Assembly: GCA_023701205.1 (NCBI GenBank)
Contig: JAMPXJ010000002.1
Location: forward strand, 62,001-126,000
DNA from: Oligoflexia bacterium
GTDB taxonomy: Bacteria; Bdellovibrionota; UBA1018
Length of the DNA stretch: 64,000 bases
Direction of reading: 5' to 3'
The translations under genes and the position numbers were made by a program. Shown piece by piece: positions 9,092 to 18,331 of this stretch. Position 1 is the stretch's first letter, and each line of letters starts with the position of its first letter. The notes under the pieces were generated by a model that did not search any database, had not been told where the DNA came from, and saw only the letters and a list, made by a program, of their open reading frames with translations.

Positions 9092-10855
9092 ATGGAACGC
9101 GTGCAAACATCCCGAGGCGCCTGGAAACTCTTCATTCGAAGCTCGCTGATCTGTGGCCTCCTGGCTGCTCTGCTTTTCGGTCTTTCGATCAAAAAGATTA
9201 ACCACTTACCCATCGACGGCACCCCGTTGAAGTTCGAGGCCGCCCAGGCCCATTCCTACATGACCCAGCTCGCCAAGGGGTTTCCAAACCGGGTGACCTG
9301 GTCGGAGAGTCGCAAGAAGGCCGGCGAGTGGATCAAAGGGGAGTTTCGCAAGCTCGGCTACTCGCCTCGCGGCATGCGCTTCTCGGAGGTGATCGACGGC
9401 AAGCAGTACACCGATCTCGAGAACATCTATGCCGAGAAGCGCGGCACGAAGTACCCCGACGAGATCGTCGTCGTGCTGGGCCACTACGACATCGCCGAGA
9501 CCACGATCGAAGGCGCGATGGACGACGCCTCGGGCGTGGCCGTCGTGCTCGAGCTCGCGCGCGTCTTCGCCAACGAGCAAACGCAGCGCACGATGATCTT
9601 CCTCGCAACCGACAGCGAGGAGTTCGGCGCCCTCTGGGGCGCCCGGGCCTTCGCGCAGGACTTCGAACGCAGTCATCAGATCATCGCGGCGGCGAGCTTC
9701 GATTTCGTCGCCCCCGAGAAGCAAGTCGGCATCCTCACCCTGACCGACGGACTGAAGGTCGGCTATACGCCGCTGTGGCTTCGGGAGCTCGCGCTCGATT
9801 CGCTGCGCTCGGTGGGCGGCGTGAAGGCGCTCGACATGACCAACGTCGTGGAACATCTCCAGCGCGCGATCCAGATCCCCGCGGCCGACCATGGCGCGCT
9901 GCTTGCCGCCGGGATCCCCGCGTTCAACTGGGTCGGGCAGACCTCGAACTTCCCCTACCAGATGGCCCATTATCACCATACCAAGTACGATGTGGCCGAG
10001 GCCCTCCAGGTCGAATCCTTCGAGCCTTACGGCAAGGCGGCCGAGAAGCTCCTGCGCACGATCGATGGCTTGCACCGGCTGCCCGCGGACCTGCGCGGCT
10101 CCTCCTACTGGAAGATCTCCGAGCAGTTCTACGTCGAAGGCTGGGTAGTCACCTTGCTGCACCTGCTGGCTTTCATCCCCTTCCTCGCCTACAGCCTGGG
10201 CAAGTTCGGAATCGCCCTGCGCCGCGCGGAGCGCCCGCTGCTGGTGAAGGTGCTGCGCAACGAGGCCAAAAACCTGGGGATCATCCTGGGCTCCCTGCTC
10301 ATCGGCTACGTGGTGATCCTGCTGCTCCCCGCGCTCCGGATCATCACGCAGTACGAGATCTTCCCCGCGACGCAGAAGTCGCTCATGCTCTACTCACCCA
10401 ACTTCCTCGCGATCCTGCTCGTCGCGGCCTCGATCATCGGGGTGTATTACCTCTTCAAGAACACCTTCTCCGAGCCCGACGACTCGATCGAGTACATCGA
10501 GATCCGGCATGCGTTCCACGCCGCCTTCCTCGCGTTGATCATCTTCCTGGCGTTCGTCAAGAACAGCTATCTGGCCACGCTGCTGCTGCTGCCGCCCGCG
10601 TACTTCTGGACCGCGCTCCGCAAGCGCCGGCGCCGTGAGGACCGGATGATCAATATTCTCCTGCTTCTCGCCGGATCGATCACATTCATCATCACGGTGA
10701 TCGTGCTGAACACGATCTTCCATGTAGGCGTGGCGTACTGGTACCTATTCCTGTCGGCGGCTTACGGGCTGTTCTCGGCCTATTCGGTGGTACTGTTCTT
10801 CATGGCGCTGGCGGTGATGCTACGGCTGTTCCGGGTGGTCCCGACTTTCTGGTAG
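9092..10855 (+). CDS. membrane-anchored M28-family zinc aminopeptidase
   Basis: A 587-residue protein with an N-terminal anchor (about 13-33), a catalytic domain (45-330) and roughly six transmembrane segments in the C-terminal third (about 350-585). Di-zinc ligands of clan MH can be matched: GHYD (His131), DDASG (Asp144/145), DSEEFG (Glu176/177), SFDFV, and the late YHHTKYD. This layout, an exported M28 domain followed by a polytopic membrane domain, resembles Fxna/ERMP1-like bacterial homologues. It would trim N-terminal residues from peptides on the outer face of the inner membrane. The gene is divergent from the large lipoprotein gene and convergent with the HExxH protein at 10909. Confidence 0.85.
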   Translation: MERVQTSRGAWKLFIRSSLICGLLAALLFGLSIKKINHLPIDGTPLKFEAAQAHSYMTQLAKGFPNRVTWSESRKKAGEWIKGEFRKLGYSPRGMRFSEVIDGKQYTDLENIYAEKRGTKYPDEIVVVLGHYDIAETTIEGAMDDASGVAVVLELARVFANEQTQRTMIFLATDSEEFGALWGARAFAQDFERSHQIIAAASFDFVAPEKQVGILTLTDGLKVGYTPLWLRELALDSLRSVGGVKALDMTNVVEHLQRAIQIPAADHGALLAAGIPAFNWVGQTSNFPYQMAHYHHTKYDVAEALQVESFEPYGKAAEKLLRTIDGLHRLPADLRGSSYWKISEQFYVEGWVVTLLHLLAFIPFLAYSLGKFGIALRRAERPLLVKVLRNEAKNLGIILGSLLIGYVVILLLPALRIITQYEIFPATQKSLMLYSPNFLAILLVAASIIGVYYLFKNTFSEPDDSIEYIEIRHAFHAAFLALIIFLAFVKNSYLATLLLLPPAYFWTALRKRRRREDRMINILLLLAGSITFIITVIVLNTIFHVGVAYWYLFLSAAYGLFSAYSVVLFFMALAVMLRLFRVVPTFW

Positions 10856-10908
10856 GCAGGTAGGGCGCGCCTCAACCGAACGCGATAGTCTCGAATGCGC
10901 CGGCGCAC

Positions 10909-12384
10909 TCAGAAGTGCGAGGGCACGAGCTGCCCCAGACCGAGGTCCTCGGACTCGGAGGCCAACCCCCGCATGAGCGCGAGCACCCGGGCATGGGCGC
11001 TCGGGTCACGCTCCCGGAGTCGATCGAGCGCGGCAGCGGCCTCGGCACCATACATGTCCCTCAGGACCGCCTTGAAGCGTTCGCGGCTTTTCTCGAGATA
11101 AGTTTCAAAGTCCAGGGTGACGAACCTCCCGGTGCCACGCTCGCGAACGAGCTGCACCGCCTTGCGCGCCCGATCCGCCTTGATGGCGTCCAGCTGCCTG
11201 GCATAAGCCCGCTGCTCCATGACCAGGGCATAGATCGACTCGGCATCGCGCAGCGCGAGCCGGGAGCGTCCGCTGGAGACCATTCCAAGGAGAGCCTTCT
11301 CGAAACCGAGAAGCTCATTTGAAGCCATGTCGTCCCAATGAACCTGCTCGTGCCGGATGTAGTAGAGGTCGGTTTCGGACGTCAGGAGCATGCCAGGCCT
11401 GCCTGAACGGCCGAATGCCGCACGCCCCCGAAGCGAGCGCATGGTCGGCGCGTCCGGCGTGAAGGCGACACCATAAAAATGACGGCTGTCATCGGCCAGG
11501 AAAACAGGAGTTCCTCGCTCGAGCGACCGGCGGATCTCGGCGTGGACTTCGGGATCCGCAAGCGCCGACGCCCGCGCGCCCGGCACTGGCCGGGAAGGAA
11601 GCGCGCGCACGGCGATGAAGTGGCCATGGTAGTCCGGGTCGTTCTCGGCGGCGAGTCTTACCAGATCGCCTTTCCCGCCGGCTTCGAAAAACTCCCGCGC
11701 CGTCTTGAGCTCGTTTGGCGAGGCGTCGAAATTCCAGTAGAGGATCTCGCGCGCCGACGCGCGCCGGACCCGCCCTGGATGCGACGTCGATTCGAGCTCG
11801 AAGATCCCGTCGCGCCCGCCGATCTCGCGCCTCACCCGAAAGAGCTCGGAGGTCGCGGCACTTCGCTTGCCATCGCGCTCACGGAGCGGCAGGAGGACGC
11901 TCGTCCCGGCTCGTTGCCGAAGATCCGTTAAGAAGCCGGGCAGGGCCAGGGCCTCGAAATCCGAATAAGGCATCCTTCGCAGAACGTGAGACCTGCCGTC
12001 GTCCCGTTCCGGATGAGAAAAGCCCGAGATCTGGAAATCCACGACCTCCCGACCCTCATGGCGGTAGGGACGCCCGAACAACGAGATCGCCGTCTCCGAG
12101 GGATCTTGCGGGAATCTCACGCTCCAGTCCCTGCGAACTTTCCGCATGCGCTGGGCCTGACTCATCGCTGTCGATGACGAGGTGAAGCGGCTCCGTCCGT
12201 AAGTTGCCTCGAGCTCCGATTTACGCCGGGCCTCGACCGCGTAGTAGCCCTCGATCGCGGGATCGAAGCGACGATCCAGCGGGAGTGCTCCGTAGAGCCT
12301 TGGGCAGGAGGAAGCCTGGACTTGATCAAGTCCCGCCAGGGCAGCTATTCCAAACCCGACGATCGCTCTCCAGCAGGGGCGCAT
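10909..12384 (-). CDS. secreted protein with HExxH motif, putative zincin
   Basis: A 491-residue protein with a short signal peptide (AIVGFGIAALAGLDQVQA, cleavage near 24). The central region is mixed alpha/beta without a family I recognise. At 345-349 there is RHEQVHWDD, an HExxH zinc-binding motif, followed about 35 residues later by a helical segment SIYALVMEQRAY whose Glu could be the third ligand. The region between contains a conserved-looking FEKALLGMV helix. I infer a secreted metalloprotease or a derived zincin; activity is unproven. The gene diverges from the small secreted protein and papain-like protease pair that starts at 12481, across a 96-bp spacer. Confidence 0.6.
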   Translation of the reverse strand: MRPCWRAIVGFGIAALAGLDQVQASSCPRLYGALPLDRRFDPAIEGYYAVEARRKSELEATYGRSRFTSSSTAMSQAQRMRKVRRDWSVRFPQDPSETAISLFGRPYRHEGREVVDFQISGFSHPERDDGRSHVLRRMPYSDFEALALPGFLTDLRQRAGTSVLLPLRERDGKRSAATSELFRVRREIGGRDGIFELESTSHPGRVRRASAREILYWNFDASPNELKTAREFFEAGGKGDLVRLAAENDPDYHGHFIAVRALPSRPVPGARASALADPEVHAEIRRSLERGTPVFLADDSRHFYGVAFTPDAPTMRSLRGRAAFGRSGRPGMLLTSETDLYYIRHEQVHWDDMASNELLGFEKALLGMVSSGRSRLALRDAESIYALVMEQRAYARQLDAIKADRARKAVQLVRERGTGRFVTLDFETYLEKSRERFKAVLRDMYGAEAAAALDRLRERDPSAHARVLALMRGLASESEDLGLGQLVPSHF

Positions 12385-12480
12385 CCCTTATTTTTCGTCT
12401 ATGGATACCCCGTACTTGAGCGACTCCTGACCCGGCTGAATATCTCAATCTTTTGCGCCGTCTTTCCGATGAGCCGGTAG

Positions 12481-12885
12481 ATGAACCTCATCCCGCGCTC
12501 TCGCGCGCTTACGAGCCTCGCTTTCTTCCTGCTATCGCTCCCTGCCTGGGCCGCGGCTCCGGGAGGAATCCTTTATCGCGCCCCCGACGGGAAGTCGCTC
12601 CCCGAGGAGATCGTGAGATACCAGGGGACCCGGGTCTCGCATGACTGCGCACGCGCCCCCGAGCGGTGCAAAGCGCTCTCGGCCCACCTGCGCAAGCCCG
12701 CGCAAGCGCCCGCGCGCACCTCCAAGCTCTCAGGCCATCCCGCCAATGATCTCTGCGTCGCACTCAGCGGCAAGCCCGTGCGCCTTCTGGACTCGGAGAA
12801 GAACCAGCGCAATTTCTGCGAGTTCGAGGATCGCTCGCTGATCGACAGCTGGCAGCTCCTCAAGAGAGCGGGGAGAAGCCCGTGA
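12481..12885 (+). CDS. small secreted protein coupled to a papain-like protease
   Basis: A 134-residue protein with a clear Sec signal peptide (ALTSLAFFLLSLPAWAAA, cleavage near 26). The mature part of about 110 residues has four Cys (CARAPERC, DLCVAL, NFCEFED), suggesting two disulfides in the periplasm. I know no family. The stop codon overlaps the GTG start of the next gene (GTGA), so translation is coupled to the cysteine-protease gene. Such tight pairing with a secreted protease suggests an inhibitor, propeptide in trans or chaperone, by inference only. Confidence 0.65.
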   Translation: MNLIPRSRALTSLAFFLLSLPAWAAAPGGILYRAPDGKSLPEEIVRYQGTRVSHDCARAPERCKALSAHLRKPAQAPARTSKLSGHPANDLCVALSGKPVRLLDSEKNQRNFCEFEDRSLIDSWQLLKRAGRSP

Positions 12886-14159
12886 AACGCCTGGCCGCGC
12901 TCGCAGGCACTCTGCTCGCGCTTCCGGCGTTCGGGCAGGTGATCACCTATCCGACTCTTCCCGCGGATTACGTCGTTGATCCCGCGAGCGTCCTTGAAAT
13001 TCAGAACACCCCGCCGGTCAAGGCTCAAGGCGGGCTGAATCTTTGCTATTCGCACTCGACGGGCCTCCTGCTTGAGATCCACGACTGCCGCGCACGCGGC
13101 GTTCCTTGCAAAGGCGAAGGGATCGACGAGCGTCTTTCGCCCCTGGATCTCGCCAGCTATGAAGACAATAACTCCCAACGCATCACGGAGCTCGGCTTCA
13201 GCCTCCCGGTCCTCCAAAACGTGCAGGCAAAGAATCCCCGGATCGCGCGCGAGAGCTGCATTCCTTATGAAACTCTCCGCCTTACGGAGATCAAACGCAT
13301 AGGAAATCAGACGACCTCCGTATCGAGCGAGCAGGTCGGCCATCGGAAGCTACGCGACTTCTATCTCGCCAATCGAGACAAGCGCGATTGCGCCAGCTGC
13401 GTCGAGAAGCTTCGCCAGGAGCTCGGAGGCCAGCTTCTTTCCGATACCCAACAGGTCCTGGATGCGTTGGCCGCCCCGGAGTTCGACCAGTTCACGTACC
13501 GGGCTCTCATTCCCGAGAAGTGCAAACGCGAGGGCCGGCAGATCGCTCCATTCGAGATCGAATTCTATCCCGCGCCAAAGCAGCCTGCCACAAGTACGGC
13601 GTTTCGGGACGTCCTTCTCCACAATCTGGAAAACGACCTGCCTTCCGAGATCAATCTCTGCACGGTGCCGGTCGAATACGGAAAATGCGAATTCTTCCAT
13701 TCGCTCGTGATCACGGGCTCCCGCAAGGCCTGTAGCGGCGGCACCTGCCGGCTCGCCTTTCGCGTACAGAACAGCTTCGGCCTGACCTGGCAGGAAGACC
13801 ACGATGATGGCTGGATCGACGCTGACTGGATCCTGGAACGCATGCTCGACGCTTCGAAGGACGGCAATCGCAGGCTGCCCGTGATTCATTGGATCCACCC
13901 TCCGGGAAAAGGGGTGACCCCGCCCAAAGCCGCGCCGATGCCGCTCAGGCCCGCGCCTCCGGCGCCAGCACGCGCGCCAATACCCGCGCCCATACCCGCA
14001 ACTGAGCTCAAGCCCGTTCCGGCGCCGAAAAAAGCCGCGCCGGGCTCCTGCCCTCCTCCTGCCAACGCACCCAAAGGCCTGTACAAATGCCAGGCGCCGG
14101 ATGGCTGGACCGAGTACTCCGAGCTTCCGAGCCGCTGCGACTGCACGAAGCTGAGATAA
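12882..14159 (+). CDS. secreted papain-like (C1A-type) cysteine protease
   Basis: A 425-residue protein starting with GTG at 12882 inside the preceding stop. The signal peptide is MKRLAALAGTLLALPAFG. The catalytic signature can be followed: Gln49 and Cys55 in VKAQGGLNLCYSHS, His273 in KCEFFHSLVITGS, and Asn297 in RVQNSFGLTW, the Q-C-H-N set of papain-like enzymes. There is no long propeptide between signal and catalytic Gln, unusual for C1A, which strengthens the idea that the coupled upstream protein serves that role. Residues 350-390 are a Pro/Ala-rich linker, followed by a small Cys-rich tail (SCPPP, YKCQAPDGW, RCDCTK) resembling a binding module. Confidence 0.75.
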   Translation: MKRLAALAGTLLALPAFGQVITYPTLPADYVVDPASVLEIQNTPPVKAQGGLNLCYSHSTGLLLEIHDCRARGVPCKGEGIDERLSPLDLASYEDNNSQRITELGFSLPVLQNVQAKNPRIARESCIPYETLRLTEIKRIGNQTTSVSSEQVGHRKLRDFYLANRDKRDCASCVEKLRQELGGQLLSDTQQVLDALAAPEFDQFTYRALIPEKCKREGRQIAPFEIEFYPAPKQPATSTAFRDVLLHNLENDLPSEINLCTVPVEYGKCEFFHSLVITGSRKACSGGTCRLAFRVQNSFGLTWQEDHDDGWIDADWILERMLDASKDGNRRLPVIHWIHPPGKGVTPPKAAPMPLRPAPPAPARAPIPAPIPATELKPVPAPKKAAPGSCPPPANAPKGLYKCQAPDGWTEYSELPSRCDCTKLR

Positions 14160-14198
14160 CGCTCCGCATTTGAGGCCATTTCCCGCTATGGTGGCCCC

Positions 14199-14447
14199 AT
14201 GGCCCCCAAAAAAAACGATAATGGAATGAAAACCAAGGTGAACGAAGTCTTCAACCAGGCGAAGGCCTCGCTGAAGCTCCTCGAGAATCTCGAGAAAGAA
14301 ACACTCGTCAAAGCCAAGGACGCGAGCCTGAAGAAAATGGGCGTCGCCTCTGAGCAGGACCTCGACGAGCTCCGCGCCCGGCTCGAGCGCCTGGAGCAGG
14401 AAGTCGCCGCGCTCCGCGCGCGCACGCCGAGCTCCGCGCAGGACTGA
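14199..14447 (+). CDS. small coiled-coil protein, phasin-like
   Basis: An 82-residue protein with no signal peptide. Residues 10-45 form one amphipathic helix. Residues 50-75 (SEQDLDELRARLERLEQEV) are a short leucine zipper preceded by a 'GVASEQDLD' turn, the arrangement seen at the C-terminal end of poly(hydroxyalkanoate)-granule phasins. It lies only 6 bp before rlmN and probably shares its transcript. Its link to that gene is otherwise unclear, and no PHA synthesis gene is in the window. A generic coiled-coil protein remains possible. Confidence 0.55.
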   Translation: MAPKKNDNGMKTKVNEVFNQAKASLKLLENLEKETLVKAKDASLKKMGVASEQDLDELRARLERLEQEVAALRARTPSSAQD

Positions 14448-14453
14448 GGACTG

Positions 14454-15476
14454 ATGCGGCTTGCGCAGCTTCGCGAGCGGTTCCGCGAGCTCGGAGCCAA
14501 GTCCGCGCACGAACGCCTGCTCCTGCGGGCCTGGGTGACCGCGCAAGCCCTGCCCGGCCCGTGGCGTGACCCCGAATTTTTTCCGGCCCGCGTTCGCGCG
14601 GCCCTGCCTGCCATGAGTGAGGAGCTCGGCGCGCTGGCGCGCGTGGTTTCGGAGCATCCCGGCGAGGACGGCTCCGTGCGGTTTCTCCTTGGGCTCGCCG
14701 ATGGCCAGACGATCGAGAGCGTCCTGCTCCCGCGCGAGGGCCTTTGCGTTTCGACCCAGGTCGGCTGTGCCGTGGGCTGCGCCTTTTGCATGACCGGCAA
14801 GAGCGGACTTCTGCGCCAGCTCGGCAGCGCGGAGATCGTCGCACAGGTCGCGGCCGCGCGCTCGCGCCGGACCGTGAACAAGGTCGTCTTCATGGGAATG
14901 GGCGAGCCCTCGCACAACCTCAACAACGTGCTCGAGGCCATCGAGCTCCTCGGAAGCGAGGGCGGAATCGCCCACAAGAAGCTCGTTTTCTCGACCGTCG
15001 GCGACCTCCGTGTCTTCGAGCGGCTGCCCCAGGGAATCGTCAAGCCGGCGCTCGCGATCTCGCTCCACACGACCTTCGCCGATAAACGCGAGCGGCTCCT
15101 CGCCCGCGCTCCCCGCATCGCACCCGAGGAGCTCATCCGCCTGGGCGAGGAGTACGCGCGCGCCACGACCTATCCCATCCAGTACCAATGGACGCTGCTC
15201 GAAGGAATCAACGACGGCGAAGACGAGCTTCAGAATGTCATCCGCCTGCTCAAGGGCAAGTACGCCATCATGAATTTCATTCCCTACAACCCCGTCCCGG
15301 AGCTCGGGTTCAAAAGACCTGACTGGGAACGCGCCGCCGAGCTCGTGCGCGAGCTGCACCGCCACGGGATCCTGGCAAAACTCCGCCGCTCCGCGGGCCA
15401 GGACATCGACGGCGCGTGCGGACAGCTGCGTGCCCGTTCCCTGCCAGCGCACGCGCGCGCGCCGTCCGAGGGCTGA
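14454..15476 (+). CDS. rlmN: 23S rRNA A2503 / tRNA A37 C2-methyltransferase RlmN
   Basis: A 340-residue radical-SAM enzyme. The 4Fe-4S ligands are Cys105, Cys109 and Cys112 in GCAVGCAFCMTG. The GMGEP motif (FMGMGEPSHN) binds SAM. Near the C-terminus GQDIDGACGQL carries the conserved Cys that forms the protein-RNA thioether intermediate; the second catalytic Cys is expected just after the first cluster region. It would methylate A2503 in the peptidyl-transferase centre and A37 of some tRNAs. The start ATG at 14454 has GAGGACTG immediately before it. It is likely co-transcribed with the small coiled-coil gene. Confidence 0.9.
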   Translation: MRLAQLRERFRELGAKSAHERLLLRAWVTAQALPGPWRDPEFFPARVRAALPAMSEELGALARVVSEHPGEDGSVRFLLGLADGQTIESVLLPREGLCVSTQVGCAVGCAFCMTGKSGLLRQLGSAEIVAQVAAARSRRTVNKVVFMGMGEPSHNLNNVLEAIELLGSEGGIAHKKLVFSTVGDLRVFERLPQGIVKPALAISLHTTFADKRERLLARAPRIAPEELIRLGEEYARATTYPIQYQWTLLEGINDGEDELQNVIRLLKGKYAIMNFIPYNPVPELGFKRPDWERAAELVRELHRHGILAKLRRSAGQDIDGACGQLRARSLPAHARAPSEG

Positions 15477-15487
15477 AGCAGCGAATC

Positions 15488-16669
15488 CTAGCTCCAGTAC
15501 CCCCAAGGCAATAGGCACACCCCCTTCTTGGGCAGGTGAACCTGGTCGACCGGGGCCAGCAGGATTCCTCGCTTCGCACCCAGGGTTCCCATGGCGCCTT
15601 CGACCGCGCGCTTGTGGTATCCCAGCCGGGAGGGGGCGATGGACTCGTTGATGATCTTCAACGGGATTCCGTTCCAAACCAGGTCGATCACCGAACCCCG
15701 GGCGCTCTTGTAGTAGAGCTTGGGCAAGGGGTGCCCGGAATACTCGTTCAGGCAGAAAATCTCGTTCAACAAATAGTGCCGGGCAATGGAAAGGGACACA
15801 TTGAGCCCCTGCTTTTCCGGTGACAGATGAAAGGCAAGCCCGGAGTCGCCGAAAAGCCAATGATCATTGCCCGCGCCCAGCTCGTGTACCGTCATCCGCC
15901 GCAGCAGAAAGATCCTCTCCAGCGCCTCTATGTACCTCTTCGCCTTGCGCTTATCGCCAATCACGTAGGCCAGAGAGGGATACTCTCCATCAGCGAGAGC
16001 GCGCGCCAGCATCCGGAGAAGCGCACTGCAATACTCCATGTCGAAACCCCGGCCATAAGCCTTGGCGGCATCGCGCGCGATCGTGGTGTCGAGCCAGTTG
16101 TTCCAGTACTCAGCGCGCACCGTAGGGTCGCGCACGAAGGCAGGGACGGGCAATCCTCCCGCTTTCATCTGAGCCGCGATCTGCTCGGATCGGACTCGCA
16201 AGGCGCGGCTATGGAATTGATCCCGCTCCTGGCGGTAATAAGGCAGGGAAAGCTGATTGACCTCCGCAAACGTCATCGGGAACAGGTGAAGCAGGCCGAT
16301 CCTTCCCGTCAAAGATTCGCGAATCCCTATCTTTTGTGAAAAGGCGACCGACCCCGACAGATACCATTGGCCGGGAATTTTCTTTCGATCGACATTCGCC
16401 TTGATCGCGTCAAACAGGGCGGGAGCTTTCTGAACCTCATCGATGACCGTGGGGGACCCCGCGTGTGAGCCCAGAAAGGTCCTGGGCGATGCGTTGGCTT
16501 CGCTTCTGAGGTCGTCATCGTCCAGCGTAAGATAGTTCCCCAAGCCCATACGATCGCGCAGAAGCGTGGACTTACCGACTTGACGGAGGCCCAGCAGGCC
16601 AATGACCGGCCAGAACGAAGCAAGTTTTCGAAGACGCTCCTCGGCGAAGCGCAGGCGTTGGTGAGGCAT
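15488..16669 (-). CDS. solitary AAA_14/DUF4143 ATPase, copy 1
   Basis: A 393-residue protein. Walker A is GLRQVGKST (27-35); Walker B is PTVIDEVQ; the sensor region is WYLSGS, followed by RESLTGRI. The middle is the helical DUF4143 linker (LDTTIARDAAKAYG). The C-terminal domain has the position of a PD-(D/E)xK nuclease core, but its motif reads VIDLVWNG then LKIINES, so the E-x-K pair is lost and nuclease activity is doubtful. The family is widespread in accessory genome regions and its role is not established. Its 117-bp upstream region carries a perfect 24-bp palindrome. This is one of three paralogues in the window; copies 1 and 2 have closer Walker-A surroundings to each other than to copy 3. 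Confidence 0.85.
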   Translation of the reverse strand: MPHQRLRFAEERLRKLASFWPVIGLLGLRQVGKSTLLRDRMGLGNYLTLDDDDLRSEANASPRTFLGSHAGSPTVIDEVQKAPALFDAIKANVDRKKIPGQWYLSGSVAFSQKIGIRESLTGRIGLLHLFPMTFAEVNQLSLPYYRQERDQFHSRALRVRSEQIAAQMKAGGLPVPAFVRDPTVRAEYWNNWLDTTIARDAAKAYGRGFDMEYCSALLRMLARALADGEYPSLAYVIGDKRKAKRYIEALERIFLLRRMTVHELGAGNDHWLFGDSGLAFHLSPEKQGLNVSLSIARHYLLNEIFCLNEYSGHPLPKLYYKSARGSVIDLVWNGIPLKIINESIAPSRLGYHKRAVEGAMGTLGAKRGILLAPVDQVHLPKKGVCLLPWGYWS

Positions 16670-16722
16670 GAGTCGCTCCCTCAGCTAGATTTTAAGTAGC
16701 TACCCAATATTACCATATATGG

Positions 16723-16746
16723 GTAAAAAGTGATATCACTTTTTAC
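16723..16746. promoter_or_regulatory. perfect 24-bp palindrome upstream of DUF4143 copy 1
   Basis: The two 12-base halves, each half beginning or ending in GTAAAAA/TTTTTAC, are exact reverse complements with no spacer, centred on GATATC. It lies about 54 bp before the ATPase start. On the ATPase strand a TAATAT-like -10 lies just downstream, so the palindrome would overlap the -35 region. A nearby shorter inverted pair TACCC/GGGTA (16701-16725) partly overlaps it. An operator for autoregulation is the simplest reading. Confidence 0.55.
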
Positions 16747-16786
16747 ACTGGCCCTCGACCTGCGCTGCATCCACGTTTCGTAACTA

Positions 16787-18217
16787 CTAGAGAGAGATAT
16801 CGCCCTTGTCGCTGCGGATCGGATAAACCGGCGTGCCGGGCCCGTCTTTCTGGAGGTTCGCGAACAAGGTGTACTCCGCGAGCCAGGCCAGGCGGATCGT
16901 GTCCGTCTCGCCGGCGCGGTGTTTGGCCACGATCAGCTCGGCCACGCCGCGATCCTCGGTCTCCTTGTTGTAGACCTCGTCACGGTAGATGAAGCAGACG
17001 ATGTCGGCGTCCTGCTCGATGGCGCCCGATTCGCGCAGGTCCGAAAGCATGGGGCGCTTGTTGGGCCGGCTCTCCACACCGCGGTTGAGCTGCGAGAGCG
17101 CGATGATCGGCACCTTGAGCTCCTTGGCGAGGTTCTTGAGGTTTCGGCTGATCTCCGAGATCTCGCGCTCGCGCGAGCCGTCGCCCTTGGAGGCCGCCTT
17201 CGAGCCTTTCATCAGCTGCAGGTAGTCGACCACGATCAGGTCCAGGCGCTTCTCGTGCGAAAGCAGCCGCCGGCAGCGCGAGCGGATGTCCATCACGGTG
17301 AGATCGCCCGAGTCGTCGATGAAGATCTTGGATTTCGACAGCAGGTCGGCGGCTTTGGCCAGCCGGCCCCATTCCTCCTGGGTGCTGATCCGGCCGATCT
17401 TCAGGCGTTTCGAATCGATCCGGCTCATCATGGAGAGAAAGCGGAAACCCAGTTCCTCCTTGGACATCTCGAGCGAGAAGATCGCCACCACCGACTTGCT
17501 GGTCGCGGCGATGTTTTGCGCGGACGAAAGAAAGAGCGAGGTCTTGCCCATCGCGGGACGCGCGGCGAGGATCACAAGCTGACCCGGGCGCAGGCCGCTG
17601 GTGAGCTTGTCGAAATCATTGAAGCCCGTCTGCAGCCCGATGACGTCGGACTTGCGCTGCCCCATCTCCTCGATCATGTGGATATTCTGGGTCAGGATCT
17701 CCTGCATGCTGGTGAAGGACTTGTTCTGCTTCGCGTCCGCGACCGTGAAGATCTTGCGTTCGGTCTCGTCCATGAAGACTTCCATGTCCTCGACGCCTTC
17801 GAACGCCTCGGCCTGGATCTCGCCCACCGTGTCGATCACCCTGCGCAGCAACGCCTTCTCGCGCACGATCTTCGCGTAATAGCCGACGTTGCCCACGGCG
17901 AAGCTGTCTTCGAAGAGGCTCGTCAGCGTCACCGTTCCGCCTACCGATTCGAAGGTGCCGCGATCGCGCAACGCCGACGTCAGCGTGACGAGATCCAGCG
18001 GCTCGCCCCGCTCCGCGAGCGCGAGCAGGACCTCGAAGATCTTCTGGTGCGCGTCCCGGTAGAAATCGCGCGCCTCGAGTCCGATCTCCAGGACACGATG
18101 GACCGACTCGTTGTTCAGGAGGATCGCGCCGAGCACGGAGCGCTCGGCCTCGGTATTGTGGGGGGGAATCCGCCCGCCCGGAACGCCGTGGGGGCCTCTG
18201 TTGAAACCGTCTTCCAT
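16787..18217 (-). CDS. dnaB: replicative DNA helicase DnaB
   Basis: A 476-residue protein of normal DnaB length. The N-terminal domain (about 17-115) contains HNTEAERSVLGAILLN, which contacts DnaG primase. The linker is followed by the RecA-type motor with Walker A ARPAMGKTS and Walker B-like LDLIVVDYLQLM, then SQLNRGVESR and DLRESGAIEQDADIV, the classical H3-H4 motifs. It unwinds DNA ahead of the fork as a hexamer. There is no intein. It is the last gene of the S6-S18-DUF2232-L9 direction, but a terminator-like hairpin separates it from rplI, so it may also have its own promoter. Confidence 0.95.
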   Translation of the reverse strand: MEDGFNRGPHGVPGGRIPPHNTEAERSVLGAILLNNESVHRVLEIGLEARDFYRDAHQKIFEVLLALAERGEPLDLVTLTSALRDRGTFESVGGTVTLTSLFEDSFAVGNVGYYAKIVREKALLRRVIDTVGEIQAEAFEGVEDMEVFMDETERKIFTVADAKQNKSFTSMQEILTQNIHMIEEMGQRKSDVIGLQTGFNDFDKLTSGLRPGQLVILAARPAMGKTSLFLSSAQNIAATSKSVVAIFSLEMSKEELGFRFLSMMSRIDSKRLKIGRISTQEEWGRLAKAADLLSKSKIFIDDSGDLTVMDIRSRCRRLLSHEKRLDLIVVDYLQLMKGSKAASKGDGSREREISEISRNLKNLAKELKVPIIALSQLNRGVESRPNKRPMLSDLRESGAIEQDADIVCFIYRDEVYNKETEDRGVAELIVAKHRAGETDTIRLAWLAEYTLFANLQKDGPGTPVYPIRSDKGDISL

Positions 18218-18250
18218 ACGAGATCGAACCTAGCACCGCGTGCGAAAGGC

Positions 18251-18313
18251 TACCAAAAGAAAACGGCCTGGCGGATCACCTTCCCGAAAAACGGAAGGGT
18301 CGGCCAGGCCGTT
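18251..18313 (-). terminator. rho-independent terminator or attenuator after rplI
   Basis: Arms AACGGCCTGGC (18262-18272) and GCCAGGCCGTT (18303-18313) are perfectly complementary over 11 bp, with a smaller CTTCC/GGAAG stem in the loop. On the minus strand the stem is followed by TTTTCTTTT. It sits between rplI and dnaB and would reduce read-through into dnaB. Confidence 0.75.
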
Positions 18314-18331
18314 GGAGATCATGAAATTCAA

